From positions 1 to 46,844 of the forward strand of contig JAJUFT010000009.1 in assembly GCA_029263615.1 (NCBI GenBank): DNA of 46,844 nucleotides. Reading direction: 5' to 3'. A program made the translations under genes and the position numbers. How positions within the stretch are numbered: position 1 is the stretch's first letter; each line of letters opens with the position of its first letter. Source of the DNA: Alcaligenaceae bacterium (GTDB taxonomy: Bacteria > Pseudomonadota > Gammaproteobacteria > Burkholderiales > Burkholderiaceae_B). Below the pieces are notes generated by a model. That model searched no databases. It was given only the letters and a program-made list of their open reading frames with translations, and was not told the origin of the DNA. Positions 16,195 to 24,338 of the stretch are shown piece by piece.

Positions 16195-18875
16195 AGATCA
16201 GCCGATTCTTCGGAATCACGACCCGGGAAGCCATGAGGCAGGTTCGCCTCGCCCTGGGTCCTGACGCCCTGATCATCTCCAACCGCCGGGTCGAGGGTGG
16301 CGTTGAAATCATGGCGGCCGACCCGAACGAGATTCCTGAAGTGGGCGGGGCGGGGGCTTCCTCTTCCGCGGTGGCGTCGCCCCGCGCAGCATCGACCGGG
16401 GCCGCTCCGTCCGCCGCAGCGTCGCCCCGTACGCCGACGCCTACGCCGGCGGTTCCACCGCTTCGTACACCACCGGGGCCGGTGCCTTCGCCCATGTCGC
16501 CCCTGGGCGCTTATGCGGCGGCCTTCCGCGCCGCGTACGGGCCCGTATCGGAAAGCGCCCCCGCGCAGCCGGCTGCGCCCGCCGCGTCGGCGGCACCGGT
16601 CCCTCCCGCTGTGCCGGCCCAGGCATCCGCTGCACCGCAAACGCCCGGTCCCGCCACCGCACAGCCGTCTGCGCCCGCACCCGCGCTCCAGCCCCAGCCT
16701 CAGCCTCAGCCTCAGCCAGCGCCCGCACCCGCGCCCCAGCCTCAGCCCGCGCCCGGCGAGCCGTCGCCCAACATTCTGGACGCGCTTGGCGACATGCGCG
16801 GCGCGCTGGAAAACCGCATTGACGAGCTGCTCTGGGGCAACCAGCTGCGGCAGTCTCCGCAGGCCGCCACACTGTTTCAAACCCTGCTCGGCATGGGCTT
16901 CAGCACCAGCCTGCTGCGCACGCTGTTGAAACGCCTGCCTGAACAGCTGTCCAGCCGCGCCGCCATGCAGTGGGTGCGCGACGAACTGATTGCCAAACTG
17001 CCCATGCTGCCGAGCGAAGAGGTGCTCTGGCAACCCGGCCTGGTGCTGGCCTTGGTGGGGCCCACGGGGGTGGGCAAGACGACCACCATCGCCAAACTGG
17101 CCGCGCGCTGTGTGCGTCGCTTTGGTCCCGACAAACTGGTGTTGATCACCACCGACACCTACCGGATCGGGGCACATGAACAGCTGAAGATCTATGGACA
17201 GATGCTGCGCGCGCCGGTGCATGTGGTTCGCAGCGGCGACGAGCTGCGCCAGGTGATGGCGGGGCTGCGTCCGGACCAGATCATTCTGATTGACAACGTC
17301 GGCATCAGCCAGCGCGACCGCTACATTCATGAACAGGCGGCCTTGCTGGCCGACGCGGGCCGCGAAGTCACCCGTCTGCTGGTGCTCAATGCCGCCAGCC
17401 ATGGCGAAACGCTTGATGAAGTCGCCCGCCGCTACACGGCAGACGGCGGCACCCCGCTCAAAGGTTGCATCATCTCCAAGGTGGACGAAGCCACCCGCCT
17501 GGGGGCATCGCTCGATATCGCCTTGCGTTACCGCCTTCCCATCCACTATGTGTCGATCGGGCAAAAGGTGCCGGAACATCTGGTGTTCCTCAGCGCGACC
17601 GACCTCGTCGACCGGGCGCTGACGCCGCAACCGGCTTCGCGCACCCTGTTCGCGCCCACGGAAGCCGACTTTGCCGCCTTGCTGGCCATGACCCGGCCTG
17701 CCCCGGATACTTCAGACGAAGCCGGCCACAGCCGTCAGCGCATGCTGGCCTTGCCCAAGCTGCTTTCCATGACGGCGGGTGGAGCGGCCCACCTGAGCGA
17801 ATCCGACCTGCGCAGCGGTTGCGATTTCATCGACGAGCTGCCGGCAGTATCGGAAGCCTATGACCTTTGGCGCGCCAGCGTCACCGAAGAAAATCGCCCG
17901 GCGCCGCTGGATGCGTCCGTCCGGCAGATGCTGCGCATCGTGCGCAACGCCTGGGGCGAAGCTGAAGACAAGACATTGCTGGCCATCCACGATCAACTGC
18001 CACTGCGGGCGCACGGCGAGCCGGGTGCCCAGCTGCGCGCCACCCTGGTGCTGGACGATCAGGGCGCGGCGCTTTCCAGCCCGCTGCAGCAGCTGACGCT
18101 GTCGCAGGGTTGGTTGTCCTCGAGCGGCCTTGCGCTGCCGCAGGCGCCCTCCGCCCGCGATGCGCTGCTGCATCAGTTTGACTGGTTGGCAGAGAATGCG
18201 GGCGATCTGCCGCTGATCCAGCTTTTTGAAGGGGGCAATGCCTCCCTGTGGCGGCTGCTGAGCGAACGCGAGCAGGCCTGGATGGCTCAGGTGCCGGCGA
18301 TCACGCGTGTCGACATGGAAGACGGCTCGACCACGGTGCTGGCCCTGGCCAAGACTCTGGCCCACCAACCGGTGGCCGACCCCGACTATTTGTTCGGGCT
18401 GGCGGAAGTGGCCGGAGGCCCGGCCAATGAACGCATGCTGTGGGTGGCTTCTTCGCCAGTGTCGATTCGTGCCCGTGGTCAGGAGCCGTTTCCCCTGCAC
18501 ATGGTGTCCGCCATGTTGGTCGATCGGGCGTCGGGCAAGCGCCTGCGACAAGTCATGGGTCTGCATGCCGGTCTGCCGCATTCGGTCAACAAGCTGGCCA
18601 GCTGGCTGGTGATCAAGTCGGAATCCCGCGAAGCCATGCGTCATGCGGCCAAGGCCTGGCAGCTATTGGGCAGGCAGGAAGCCGGCGCGGTACAGGACAA
18701 GGCGCTGGTCGCGACGCAGGTCGGACTGGGCGCATGGGAACTGCAGAAACACCCCTTGGCGCAGGAAGGCCGCGGGCTGGCGGCTACCATGCTGGGGCGC
18801 AAGCGTCTGCCTGTCAGCGCGGCCTCCGCGGCTGCCCTCAAACTGTTTGCATTGAAGGAAATGTTGAGCGCCTGA
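16191..18875 (+). CDS. flhF: SRP-type GTPase FlhF with long C-terminal extension
   Basis: An 894-residue protein. Residues 1-50 are the typical FlhF opening (MKISRFFGITTREAMRQVRLALGPDALIISNRRV). A Pro/Ala/Gln-rich linker spans about 50-190. The NG GTPase domain is at about 195-490, with Walker A GPTGVGKTTT (near 290), ITTDTYRIGAHEQL, the G3 region IDNVGISQRD and SKVDEATRLG. G3 reads DNVG instead of the usual DT(A/V)G. Residues about 495-894 form an additional, apparently folded region I do not recognise. Other FlhF proteins I know are about 400-500 residues. FlhF normally sets polar flagellar position and number with FlhG, but no flhG is present in this window. The start is GTG within the flhA stop. 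Confidence 0.93.
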   Translation: MKISRFFGITTREAMRQVRLALGPDALIISNRRVEGGVEIMAADPNEIPEVGGAGASSSAVASPRAASTGAAPSAAASPRTPTPTPAVPPLRTPPGPVPSPMSPLGAYAAAFRAAYGPVSESAPAQPAAPAASAAPVPPAVPAQASAAPQTPGPATAQPSAPAPALQPQPQPQPQPAPAPAPQPQPAPGEPSPNILDALGDMRGALENRIDELLWGNQLRQSPQAATLFQTLLGMGFSTSLLRTLLKRLPEQLSSRAAMQWVRDELIAKLPMLPSEEVLWQPGLVLALVGPTGVGKTTTIAKLAARCVRRFGPDKLVLITTDTYRIGAHEQLKIYGQMLRAPVHVVRSGDELRQVMAGLRPDQIILIDNVGISQRDRYIHEQAALLADAGREVTRLLVLNAASHGETLDEVARRYTADGGTPLKGCIISKVDEATRLGASLDIALRYRLPIHYVSIGQKVPEHLVFLSATDLVDRALTPQPASRTLFAPTEADFAALLAMTRPAPDTSDEAGHSRQRMLALPKLLSMTAGGAAHLSESDLRSGCDFIDELPAVSEAYDLWRASVTEENRPAPLDASVRQMLRIVRNAWGEAEDKTLLAIHDQLPLRAHGEPGAQLRATLVLDDQGAALSSPLQQLTLSQGWLSSSGLALPQAPSARDALLHQFDWLAENAGDLPLIQLFEGGNASLWRLLSEREQAWMAQVPAITRVDMEDGSTTVLALAKTLAHQPVADPDYLFGLAEVAGGPANERMLWVASSPVSIRARGQEPFPLHMVSAMLVDRASGKRLRQVMGLHAGLPHSVNKLASWLVIKSESREAMRHAAKAWQLLGRQEAGAVQDKALVATQVGLGAWELQKHPLAQEGRGLAATMLGRKRLPVSAASAAALKLFALKEMLSA
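16689..16712 (+). repeat. Hexanucleotide tandem repeat in the flhF linker
   Basis: Four tandem CAGCCY units (one CAGCCC, three identical CAGCCT) encode Gln-Pro pairs inside the linker between the FlhF N-terminal segment and its GTPase domain. Further imperfect Gln-Pro/Ala-Pro coding continues to about 16755. Copy-number change would stay in frame and alter only linker length. Confidence 0.6.
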
Positions 18876-18929
18876 CGGTCATTGGCCGCTGGGCGTTGAC
18901 CGCCACGCATGGCACCGACCGCGCGGCGA

Positions 18930-19406
18930 TCAGCCCGCCTTGATGTTGCGGCTGGCGCCCGGGTTGCCCGGGCGCGTGCGACCACTGGCGTCGTAAATGT
19001 CGCCCACACCGGCCAGGCGGCGCAAGGTATCGAGTGCGCGCTGGTTGTGTTCCAGAAAGACTTCAATCACCCGGCCATTGGCCTCGTTCAGCGCGCGCGC
19101 CTGTTCGGTAATGCTGACCAGCGCCTCGCGGGCTGCAGAGAGGGAAGGGTGCTGTTGTACGGCCTGGCTCAGGCCCGCGCCGTCGGTGCCGAACCCCAGG
19201 GCTTGCAGCATGGCATTGCGCTCCGTGGCGACTTCCATCAGGGTGTCGGCCGTGGCGTTCTTGCGCTGGGTGGTGTCGGTGAGGGCCTGTTCGGTGGCAC
19301 CTTCTTCCAGGACCTTGGCTTCGTCCTGCAGAATCTGCAGAAATTCACCCATGAGTCTGGCTTCCTTTTCCAGGCAGGCTTGGAGAGCGGTCAGAGAAGC
19401 TGTCAT
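18930..19406 (-). CDS. flgN: FlgK/FlgL export chaperone FlgN
   Basis: A 158-residue helical protein with FlgN character: CLEKEARLMGEFLQILQDEAKVLEEG at the N-terminus, then RNAMLQALGFG and a long C-terminal helix (EALVSITEQARALNEANGRVIEVFLEHNQRALDTLRRL). FlgN binds the hook-filament junction proteins FlgK and FlgL before export. I chose the ATG at 19406. A GTG at 19421 would add five residues, and neither has a clear ribosome-binding site. It follows flgM by 50 bp and should be read from the sigma-28 promoter upstream of flgM. Its 3' end faces flhF, 54 bp away. Confidence 0.88.
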   Translation of the reverse strand: MTASLTALQACLEKEARLMGEFLQILQDEAKVLEEGATEQALTDTTQRKNATADTLMEVATERNAMLQALGFGTDGAGLSQAVQQHPSLSAAREALVSITEQARALNEANGRVIEVFLEHNQRALDTLRRLAGVGDIYDASGRTRPGNPGASRNIKAG

Positions 19407-19456
19407 GGTGTGATGCGACACGTTCGGGTTGAAGGCGAGCCGGGCTCGCAGATAGA

Positions 19457-19747
19457 TTATTTGAGCAGTTCGCGGGCGCTGGCGATCAGAGATTCGGCGA
19501 TACGGCTGGTGTCGACCTTGTACTGACCGGACGCGATGGCGTCGCGCAGTGCCTGCACTTTGGCCATGTCGATGTCGTGGTCGCTGTTCTGCAGGGCGGC
19601 CAGGTGTCGCGCGGCGGCGCTCAGGTCGACCGAGGCGGCCTTTTCCGTGTTGCCGGATGTGGGAGCGCCCACATTGGGGCGCGAGCTTCGCGTGGCAGAG
19701 ATGCTGCTCGCGAGCTGGCTTTTGATCAGATTCGGGGTGATTTTCAC
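19457..19747 (-). CDS. flgM: Anti-sigma-28 factor FlgM
   Basis: A 96-residue protein with the FlgM layout: an N-terminal MKITPNLIKS start, a flexible Ser/Pro-rich middle, and a C-terminal sigma-binding helix region (VQALRDAIASGQYKVDTSRIAESLIASARELL). FlgM holds FliA inactive until the hook is finished and is then exported through the basal body. The start is GTG, supported by GGAGAG six bases upstream. A strong sigma-28 promoter lies 48 bp before it, giving the classical feedback arrangement. No fliA gene is present in this window. Confidence 0.95.
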   Translation of the reverse strand: MKITPNLIKSQLASSISATRSSRPNVGAPTSGNTEKAASVDLSAAARHLAALQNSDHDIDMAKVQALRDAIASGQYKVDTSRIAESLIASARELLK

Positions 19748-19794
19748 TGCGCTCTCCGGTTTACTGCGTGCCTGATGCGTTTTCCTTCACCAGC

Positions 19795-19821
19795 TTAACG
19801 GCAAAGGGCGATGCAAGTTTA
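19795..19821 (-). promoter_or_regulatory. Sigma-28 (FliA) promoter for flgMN
   Basis: Read on the reverse strand, TAAACTTG - 11 bp - GCCGTTAA matches the enterobacterial sigma-28 consensus TAAAGTTT-N11-GCCGATAA at 13 of 16 positions with exact spacing. It lies about 48 bp before the flgM GTG, in the gap after flgA. This makes flgMN a class III unit able to be expressed separately from flgA. Confidence 0.85.
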
Positions 19822-19847
19822 GGGTGCTTTACATTTCGTAAGGTGAC

Positions 19848-20549
19848 TTACATAAGAATGCGCACGGTGGTGTTGTTGATCACCGTTCCGGTCACCGTCT
19901 GACCGGAGCTCGTGCGAACCTGGATCATGGCCCCCGGTGCGCCGTCTTCCAACGCCACGCCTTCGCCTGTCGCGACAAAACCCACCCCTCGCGCCTCGGT
20001 GCGGACCGGCTGCCCCTTCACGATGGAGTCGGGGTCACGCAGGGCAGAAGCGCGTAGCGTAGTGCCCTCCGTCATGCGCTGGGTCACGATATACCCGACC
20101 GCCAGAGCGGGGTCGGTCACCACACCGCGCGGCAGCCGCAGCAGGTCGCCTTCGCGGGCCACGAGGTCGTCCATGCTCACTGCCTCGCCAGGTTCCATGC
20201 GCCGGTTGGTCACGTAGTAGTAGCCGTTGACGCTCAGGCTGGCCTGCACGAAGAGCGTCCAGGGCTGGGGCGACAGGCAGCGCACGCCCACATTCATGCG
20301 CGAGCGCAACTGCGGGTTGGGCAGAAAGACGTCCAGGTGTTCGCAGCTGGCCTGACGGGTGATGCGAGGCGGCGTCACCACCACTTCCGCCGCGCCGGGC
20401 AGGGCAGCCGCCTGGCTCAGCAGAAAAGACTCCACTTCCGACACGAGAACGGAAGGGTCCTGCACGCCTGCCTGCGCGCTCACGCTGGCCGGGAAAAGGG
20501 GCAGCAGGGCGGCGAACAGCAGGGTCGCCAGAAGGTTCAGATTGCGCAT
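19848..20549 (-). CDS. flgA: P-ring assembly chaperone FlgA
   Basis: A 233-residue periplasmic protein. Residues 1-27 form a signal peptide ending ASVSAQA. The mature part contains a SAF-type domain (YYVTNRRMEPGEAVSMDDLVAREGDLLRLPRGV) and the FlgA C-terminal signature (VKGQPVRTEARGVGFVATGEGVALEDGAPGAMIQVRTSSGQTVTGTV, here spanning the last 60 residues). It assists polymerisation of FlgI into the P ring. Divergent from flgB across a 147-bp promoter region. Confidence 0.95.
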   Translation of the reverse strand: MRNLNLLATLLFAALLPLFPASVSAQAGVQDPSVLVSEVESFLLSQAAALPGAAEVVVTPPRITRQASCEHLDVFLPNPQLRSRMNVGVRCLSPQPWTLFVQASLSVNGYYYVTNRRMEPGEAVSMDDLVAREGDLLRLPRGVVTDPALAVGYIVTQRMTEGTTLRASALRDPDSIVKGQPVRTEARGVGFVATGEGVALEDGAPGAMIQVRTSSGQTVTGTVINNTTVRILM

Positions 20550-20696
20550 GCAAGCATTCTATAAATCGGTCCGTCTCAACAAGGGGGGAATTGGCTCACA
20601 AATGCCACTCTATTTCCAAGTTTGTCAGACGGAACACACGGTTACCATTTGGTATATGGCGGATAAAACGCCGGCTACCCATCTTAGGTGAGGCTA
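20550..20696. promoter_or_regulatory. flgA-flgB divergent promoter region
   Basis: This 147-bp AT-richer gap must drive flgA leftward and flgBCDEFGHIJ rightward, so class II control by FlhDC is expected. Visible elements are TACCA-TT-TGGTA (20643-20654) and CCGTCT (20571-20576) mirrored by AGACGG (20627-20632). GTCAGACGGAACA (20625-20637) is nearly shared with GTCAGACGGACCA in the fliF-fliE gap. No canonical FlhDC box with both half-sites was found. AGGTGAGG at 20686-20693 is the flgB ribosome-binding site. Confidence 0.45.
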
Positions 20697-21110
20697 ATGT
20701 TCGATCGCATCGGCGAAAATTTTCACTTCAACCAGACAGCGCTTTCCTTGCGCCAGCAGCGCCAGGAAGTTCTGGCGGCCAACATTGCCAATGCTGACAC
20801 GCCCCATTACAAGGCGCGTGATTTCGATTTTAACAAGGCCCTCCAGGAAGCCCTGGGTGGCAATGGCAGCATGCGTCTGCCGCCCACTGAACTGAACCTC
20901 ACCTCCACGCGCCACATTCCCGCCAAGGCTGCGGCCAAGGGCCAGGCAGAACTGCTCTATCGCCAGCCCTTCCAGCCCAGCCTCGACGGCAACACGGTCG
21001 ATATGGACGTCGAACGCGTTCAGTTCGCCGACAACACCGCGCGCTATCAGGCCGATCTCTCCATCATTTCGCAACGCCTGCGCTCCTTGCGCTCGGTCTT
21101 CGAGCAATAA
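20697..21110 (+). CDS. flgB: Proximal rod protein FlgB
   Basis: A 137-residue rod subunit with the rod/hook N-terminal motif (LRQQRQEVLAANIANADTPHYKARDFDF) and a C-terminal heptad helix ending YQADLSIISQRLRSLRSVFEQ. It lies outermost in the rod family closest to the MS ring with FlgC and FliE. I chose the ATG at 20697 because AGGTGAGG is correctly placed just upstream. A GTG nine bases earlier (20688) overlaps that site and is unlikely. Confidence 0.96.
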   Translation: MFDRIGENFHFNQTALSLRQQRQEVLAANIANADTPHYKARDFDFNKALQEALGGNGSMRLPPTELNLTSTRHIPAKAAAKGQAELLYRQPFQPSLDGNTVDMDVERVQFADNTARYQADLSIISQRLRSLRSVFEQ

Positions 21111-21124
21111 GCGGGTATTGAGAC

Positions 21125-21541
21125 ATGTCGAATTTCACCATTTTTGCGATTTCCGGCTCGGCGCTCACCGCGCAATCCCAGCGCATGAACGTCGCTGCCA
21201 GCAATCTGGCCAATGCCGAAAGCGTGGCCGGTCCCAATGGCCAGCCCTACAAGGCTCGCCAGGTCGTGTTCCAGATGCAGCCCATCGAGGCTCAGGGCCG
21301 CGTGCAGGCCGTCGGCGGCGTGCGCGTCAGCCAGGTGGTCGAAAGTAACGCGCCGCATCGCATGGAATACAACCCGGGCCACCCCATGGCCAACGAAAAC
21401 GGCTACATCGTCAAACCCAATGTCGATGTGGTTGCGGAAACGGTCAACATGATCTCCGCATCGCGCTCCTATCAGGCCAATGTCGAAGTCATCAACACGG
21501 CAAAATCGTTGATGAACCGCACGCTGACCATCGGCCAGTAA
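21125..21541 (+). CDS. flgC: Proximal rod protein FlgC
   Basis: A 138-residue rod protein with the N-terminal signature ([27 protein letters not shown]) and the C-terminal helix ([31 protein letters not shown]) shared by axial proteins. The central [19 protein letters not shown] segment is typical of FlgC. It starts 14 bp after flgB. No signal peptide, as expected for a type III export substrate. Confidence 0.97.
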   Translation: MSNFTIFAISGSALTAQSQRMNVAASNLANAESVAGPNGQPYKARQVVFQMQPIEAQGRVQAVGGVRVSQVVESNAPHRMEYNPGHPMANENGYIVKPNVDVVAETVNMISASRSYQANVEVINTAKSLMNRTLTIGQ

Positions 21542-21576
21542 GCCTGGCCGTGAACTTCAACCAGAACGGATAATCC

Positions 21577-22248
21577 ATGACAACCGTTTCCAGTGTGACT
21601 TCCGCCGCAGCGCAGAACATTGCAGGAACGACCGAACTCCTGGCCGATACCCAGGAACGGTTCCTCACAATGCTCATCACGCAGCTGAAGAATCAAGACC
21701 CCATGAACCCCATGGACAACGCGCAGATCACTTCCCAGGTGGCGCAGCTGTCCACGGTGACCGGCATCAACCAGCTCAATCAGACCTTGCTGGCGCTCGC
21801 AGGTCAGCTGGATGTCTCCCAGTCCATGCAGGCGGCGTCGCTCATCGGCAAGGAAATTCTGGTGCCTGGCGCCGACATCCGTGTGGGTACCAGCGGCGAC
21901 ACCACGCAGGTCACGCATTTCGGCATGGACCTGCTCTCGCCCGCAAGCGGCGTCCGGGTATTGATTACCGATGTGGGCGGCAAGGCCGTGCGCACCATGG
22001 AACTGGAAAACCTCCAGGCCGGCGTGCACTCGCTCGAGTGGGACGGCAAGGACGACAGCGGCAACATCGTGCCCGACGGCCGCTACCTGGTGCGTGTTTC
22101 GGCTTTCGACCCCCAGCAAGCCCCCGTCTCGGTGGCACCGCTCACCTCCGGTCGCGTGGCCAGCGTGGCCAGCTCCAACGGCGGCGTGAAGCTGGATCTC
22201 GGCCTGGCGGGTTCCTACCTGCTGTCCGACGTACGCAAGATCATGTAA
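21577..22248 (+). CDS. flgD: Hook-cap scaffolding protein FlgD
   Basis: A 223-residue export substrate that caps the growing hook. The N-terminal region has the conserved DRFLTMLITQLKNQDPMNPMDNAQITSQ-type motif (residues about 28-55). The C-terminal half has a FlgD Ig-like/FlnI domain (SLEWDGKDDSGNIVPDGRYLVRV). It lies between flgC and flgE, the hook subunit it assembles. A 35-bp gap containing no promoter separates it from flgC. Confidence 0.96.
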   Translation: MTTVSSVTSAAAQNIAGTTELLADTQERFLTMLITQLKNQDPMNPMDNAQITSQVAQLSTVTGINQLNQTLLALAGQLDVSQSMQAASLIGKEILVPGADIRVGTSGDTTQVTHFGMDLLSPASGVRVLITDVGGKAVRTMELENLQAGVHSLEWDGKDDSGNIVPDGRYLVRVSAFDPQQAPVSVAPLTSGRVASVASSNGGVKLDLGLAGSYLLSDVRKIM

Positions 22249-22308
22249 TGCGCGCCGCGCCCGGTGCGCGGCCATTTGAACGAATATCAGATTACGAGGG
22301 ATTGAATC

Positions 22309-23535
22309 ATGGGTTTTGGTCAGGGTTTGAGCGGTCTGAAGTCCGCTGCACAGAAGCTGGACGTCATCGGCAACAACATCGCCAACTCGAACACGGTCGG
22401 CTTCAAGGCCTCTTCAGTTTCGTTTGCCGACGTGTATGCGACCTCTCGCGTGGGTCTCGGTACCCAGGTGGCCGCCATCAACCAGGATTTCACGGTGGGC
22501 AACCTGTCCGTCACGGGCGGGGAGTTCGACATCGCAATCGATGGCCCTGCGGGCATGTTCCGTGTGGTCGATGAAAGCGGCGCCGTCATGTATACGCGCA
22601 ACGGCCAGTTTTCGCCCAACAAGGAAGGCTATCTGGTCAACGCGCAGGGGCAGTACCTGACGGGTTACACCTTCAACCAGGCGACGCAAACCTATTCGAC
22701 GGAACCACAACGTATTCGACTGCCCATGGGCAATATCCCACCCAAAGCCACGGGCACGACGGCCGCGGGAGCCGGTGTACTGGCGGGCATTGAAGCGCGT
22801 GGAATGAACCTTGACGCGCGTGAGAAGGTTCCGACTGTCACGCCTTTTGATCACGCCAACCCCAAGTCGTATAACATGTCGGTCCCGATGACCGTCTACG
22901 ACTCCCTGGGTCGTGAGCACCGGCTGACTCAGTATTTTGTCAAGACGGCCGACAACAACTGGACAGTCCATTATCAGCTGGATGACGACACTCCCCTGGC
23001 CGCGTCGCACAATATCGTTTTCGGGACGGACGGGAAAATCACCAGTGCCACACTCTCGACAACCTTGAATTTCCCCGCCGCGAACGGTGCGGCACCGCTG
23101 ACCATTCCGGTCACTTACACTGACGCCACGCAGTTTGGGGGCGAGTTTGTTTACCGCTTTGTTCAAGACGGCTACGCCACTGGCGAATACGCCAGCATGG
23201 GCGTGTCGGCAGACGGCACCATTGTTGCGAACTACACCAACGGCGAAATGGCGGAAGTGGGCTACATCGTTCTGGCCGACTTCACCAATCTGCAAGGCCT
23301 GAGCCCGGTCGGTGGCAACGCCTGGACGCAAACCGCCGATTCCGGCGCACCGCTGCTCAGCCGCCCCGGCTTCAACGGCATGTCCAAGCTCATGAGCCAG
23401 GCACTGGAAGAGTCCAACGTGGACATCAGTACCGAGCTCGTCAACATGATCATCACGCAGCGTACCTACCAGGCCAACGCGCAGTCGATCACGACGCAGA
23501 GCGAGATGATGCAGAACCTGCTGAACATCCGATAG
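22309..23535 (+). CDS. flgE: Flagellar hook protein FlgE
   Basis: A 408-residue hook subunit. N-terminal axial motif: GFGQGLSGLKSAAQKLDVIGNNIANSNTVGFK, in which the export/assembly heptads are clear. The middle (about residues 140-330) is the surface-exposed variable domain, with codon use less GC-biased than the flanks. The C-terminus carries LMSQALEESNVDISTELVNMIITQRTYQANAQSITTQSEMMQNLL. The length is close to the Salmonella protein (403). Confidence 0.97.
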   Translation: MGFGQGLSGLKSAAQKLDVIGNNIANSNTVGFKASSVSFADVYATSRVGLGTQVAAINQDFTVGNLSVTGGEFDIAIDGPAGMFRVVDESGAVMYTRNGQFSPNKEGYLVNAQGQYLTGYTFNQATQTYSTEPQRIRLPMGNIPPKATGTTAAGAGVLAGIEARGMNLDAREKVPTVTPFDHANPKSYNMSVPMTVYDSLGREHRLTQYFVKTADNNWTVHYQLDDDTPLAASHNIVFGTDGKITSATLSTTLNFPAANGAAPLTIPVTYTDATQFGGEFVYRFVQDGYATGEYASMGVSADGTIVANYTNGEMAEVGYIVLADFTNLQGLSPVGGNAWTQTADSGAPLLSRPGFNGMSKLMSQALEESNVDISTELVNMIITQRTYQANAQSITTQSEMMQNLLNIR

Positions 23536-23543
23536 GCGTCTGA

Positions 23544-24287
23544 ATGGACCGCATCGTCTATACCGCCGCGTCGGGCGCTTCACGGGTGCTCGAGCACCAG
23601 AGCATTGTCAGCAACAACCTGGCAAATGCAAGCACCGCAGGTTTTCGCGAGGAACTGGCCATTTACCGGGCTGTTCCTCTGCAGGGCCACAACGCGCTAC
23701 CGACGCGCGTCAGCACGGTGGCTGCCAGCACGGCCAGCAGTTATCAGCAGGGCGCCATGGCCGAAACCGGCCATGCTCTCGACCTCGCCATCCGTGGCGA
23801 AGGCTGGTTCGCGGTGCAGACGCCCGATGGCGAAGCCTACACACGGGCCGGTGAATTCGGCATCAACGCCGAAAACGTCATGGTGACGCAGTCCGGCATG
23901 CCGGTGCTTTCCGCAGAAAATGCCCCCATCGAGATTCCCGAGCGCGGCACACTGACCTTTTCCGACGACGGCCAGATCTCCGTGATCGGCGCGGGTGACA
24001 ACCCCAACGATATCCAGAATATCGGTCAGGTGAAGATGGTGAACCCGCCCGCTGAACAACTGGTTCGTGGCGACGATGGTCTGTTCCGTCTGGCCGGGGG
24101 CCAGCCCGCTCCGCAGGACCCGCAAGTGCGCCTGGTGTCGGGCTTTGTGGAACGAAGCAATGTGAATCCGGCCGAGGCCATGGTCAGCATGATCGCCAAC
24201 GCCCGCCTGTTCGACATGCAGATGCGTGTCATTCAGGAAGCCAAGTCCAATGCGGAACGCGCCAACGGCATTCTGTCCGCCCAGTAA
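23544..24287 (+). CDS. flgF: Proximal rod protein FlgF
   Basis: A 247-residue rod subunit with N-terminal MDRIVYTAASGASRVLEHQSIVSNNLANASTAGFREEL. The C-terminal axial helix is ERSNVNPAEAMVSMIANARLFDMQMRVIQEAK. The opening segment differs from FlgG by the MDR(L/I)VYTA start, which identifies FlgF. It starts 8 bp after flgE and is followed by flgG after 51 bp. Confidence 0.96.
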   Translation: MDRIVYTAASGASRVLEHQSIVSNNLANASTAGFREELAIYRAVPLQGHNALPTRVSTVAASTASSYQQGAMAETGHALDLAIRGEGWFAVQTPDGEAYTRAGEFGINAENVMVTQSGMPVLSAENAPIEIPERGTLTFSDDGQISVIGAGDNPNDIQNIGQVKMVNPPAEQLVRGDDGLFRLAGGQPAPQDPQVRLVSGFVERSNVNPAEAMVSMIANARLFDMQMRVIQEAKSNAERANGILSAQ

Positions 24288-24338
24288 ACACCCAAATCAG
24301 CTTGAAGCGGCCCCCAGGGGCCCGATAGGAAACAGGAA

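Noticed and set aside
20592-20605. TGGC-TCACAAA-TGC, resembling a sigma-54 -24/-12 element before flgB
   Set aside because: The GG and GC spacing fits, but the -12 lacks the TTGC core. The locus has the FlhDC/FliA regulatory genes rather than a sigma-54 activator, so chance is more likely.
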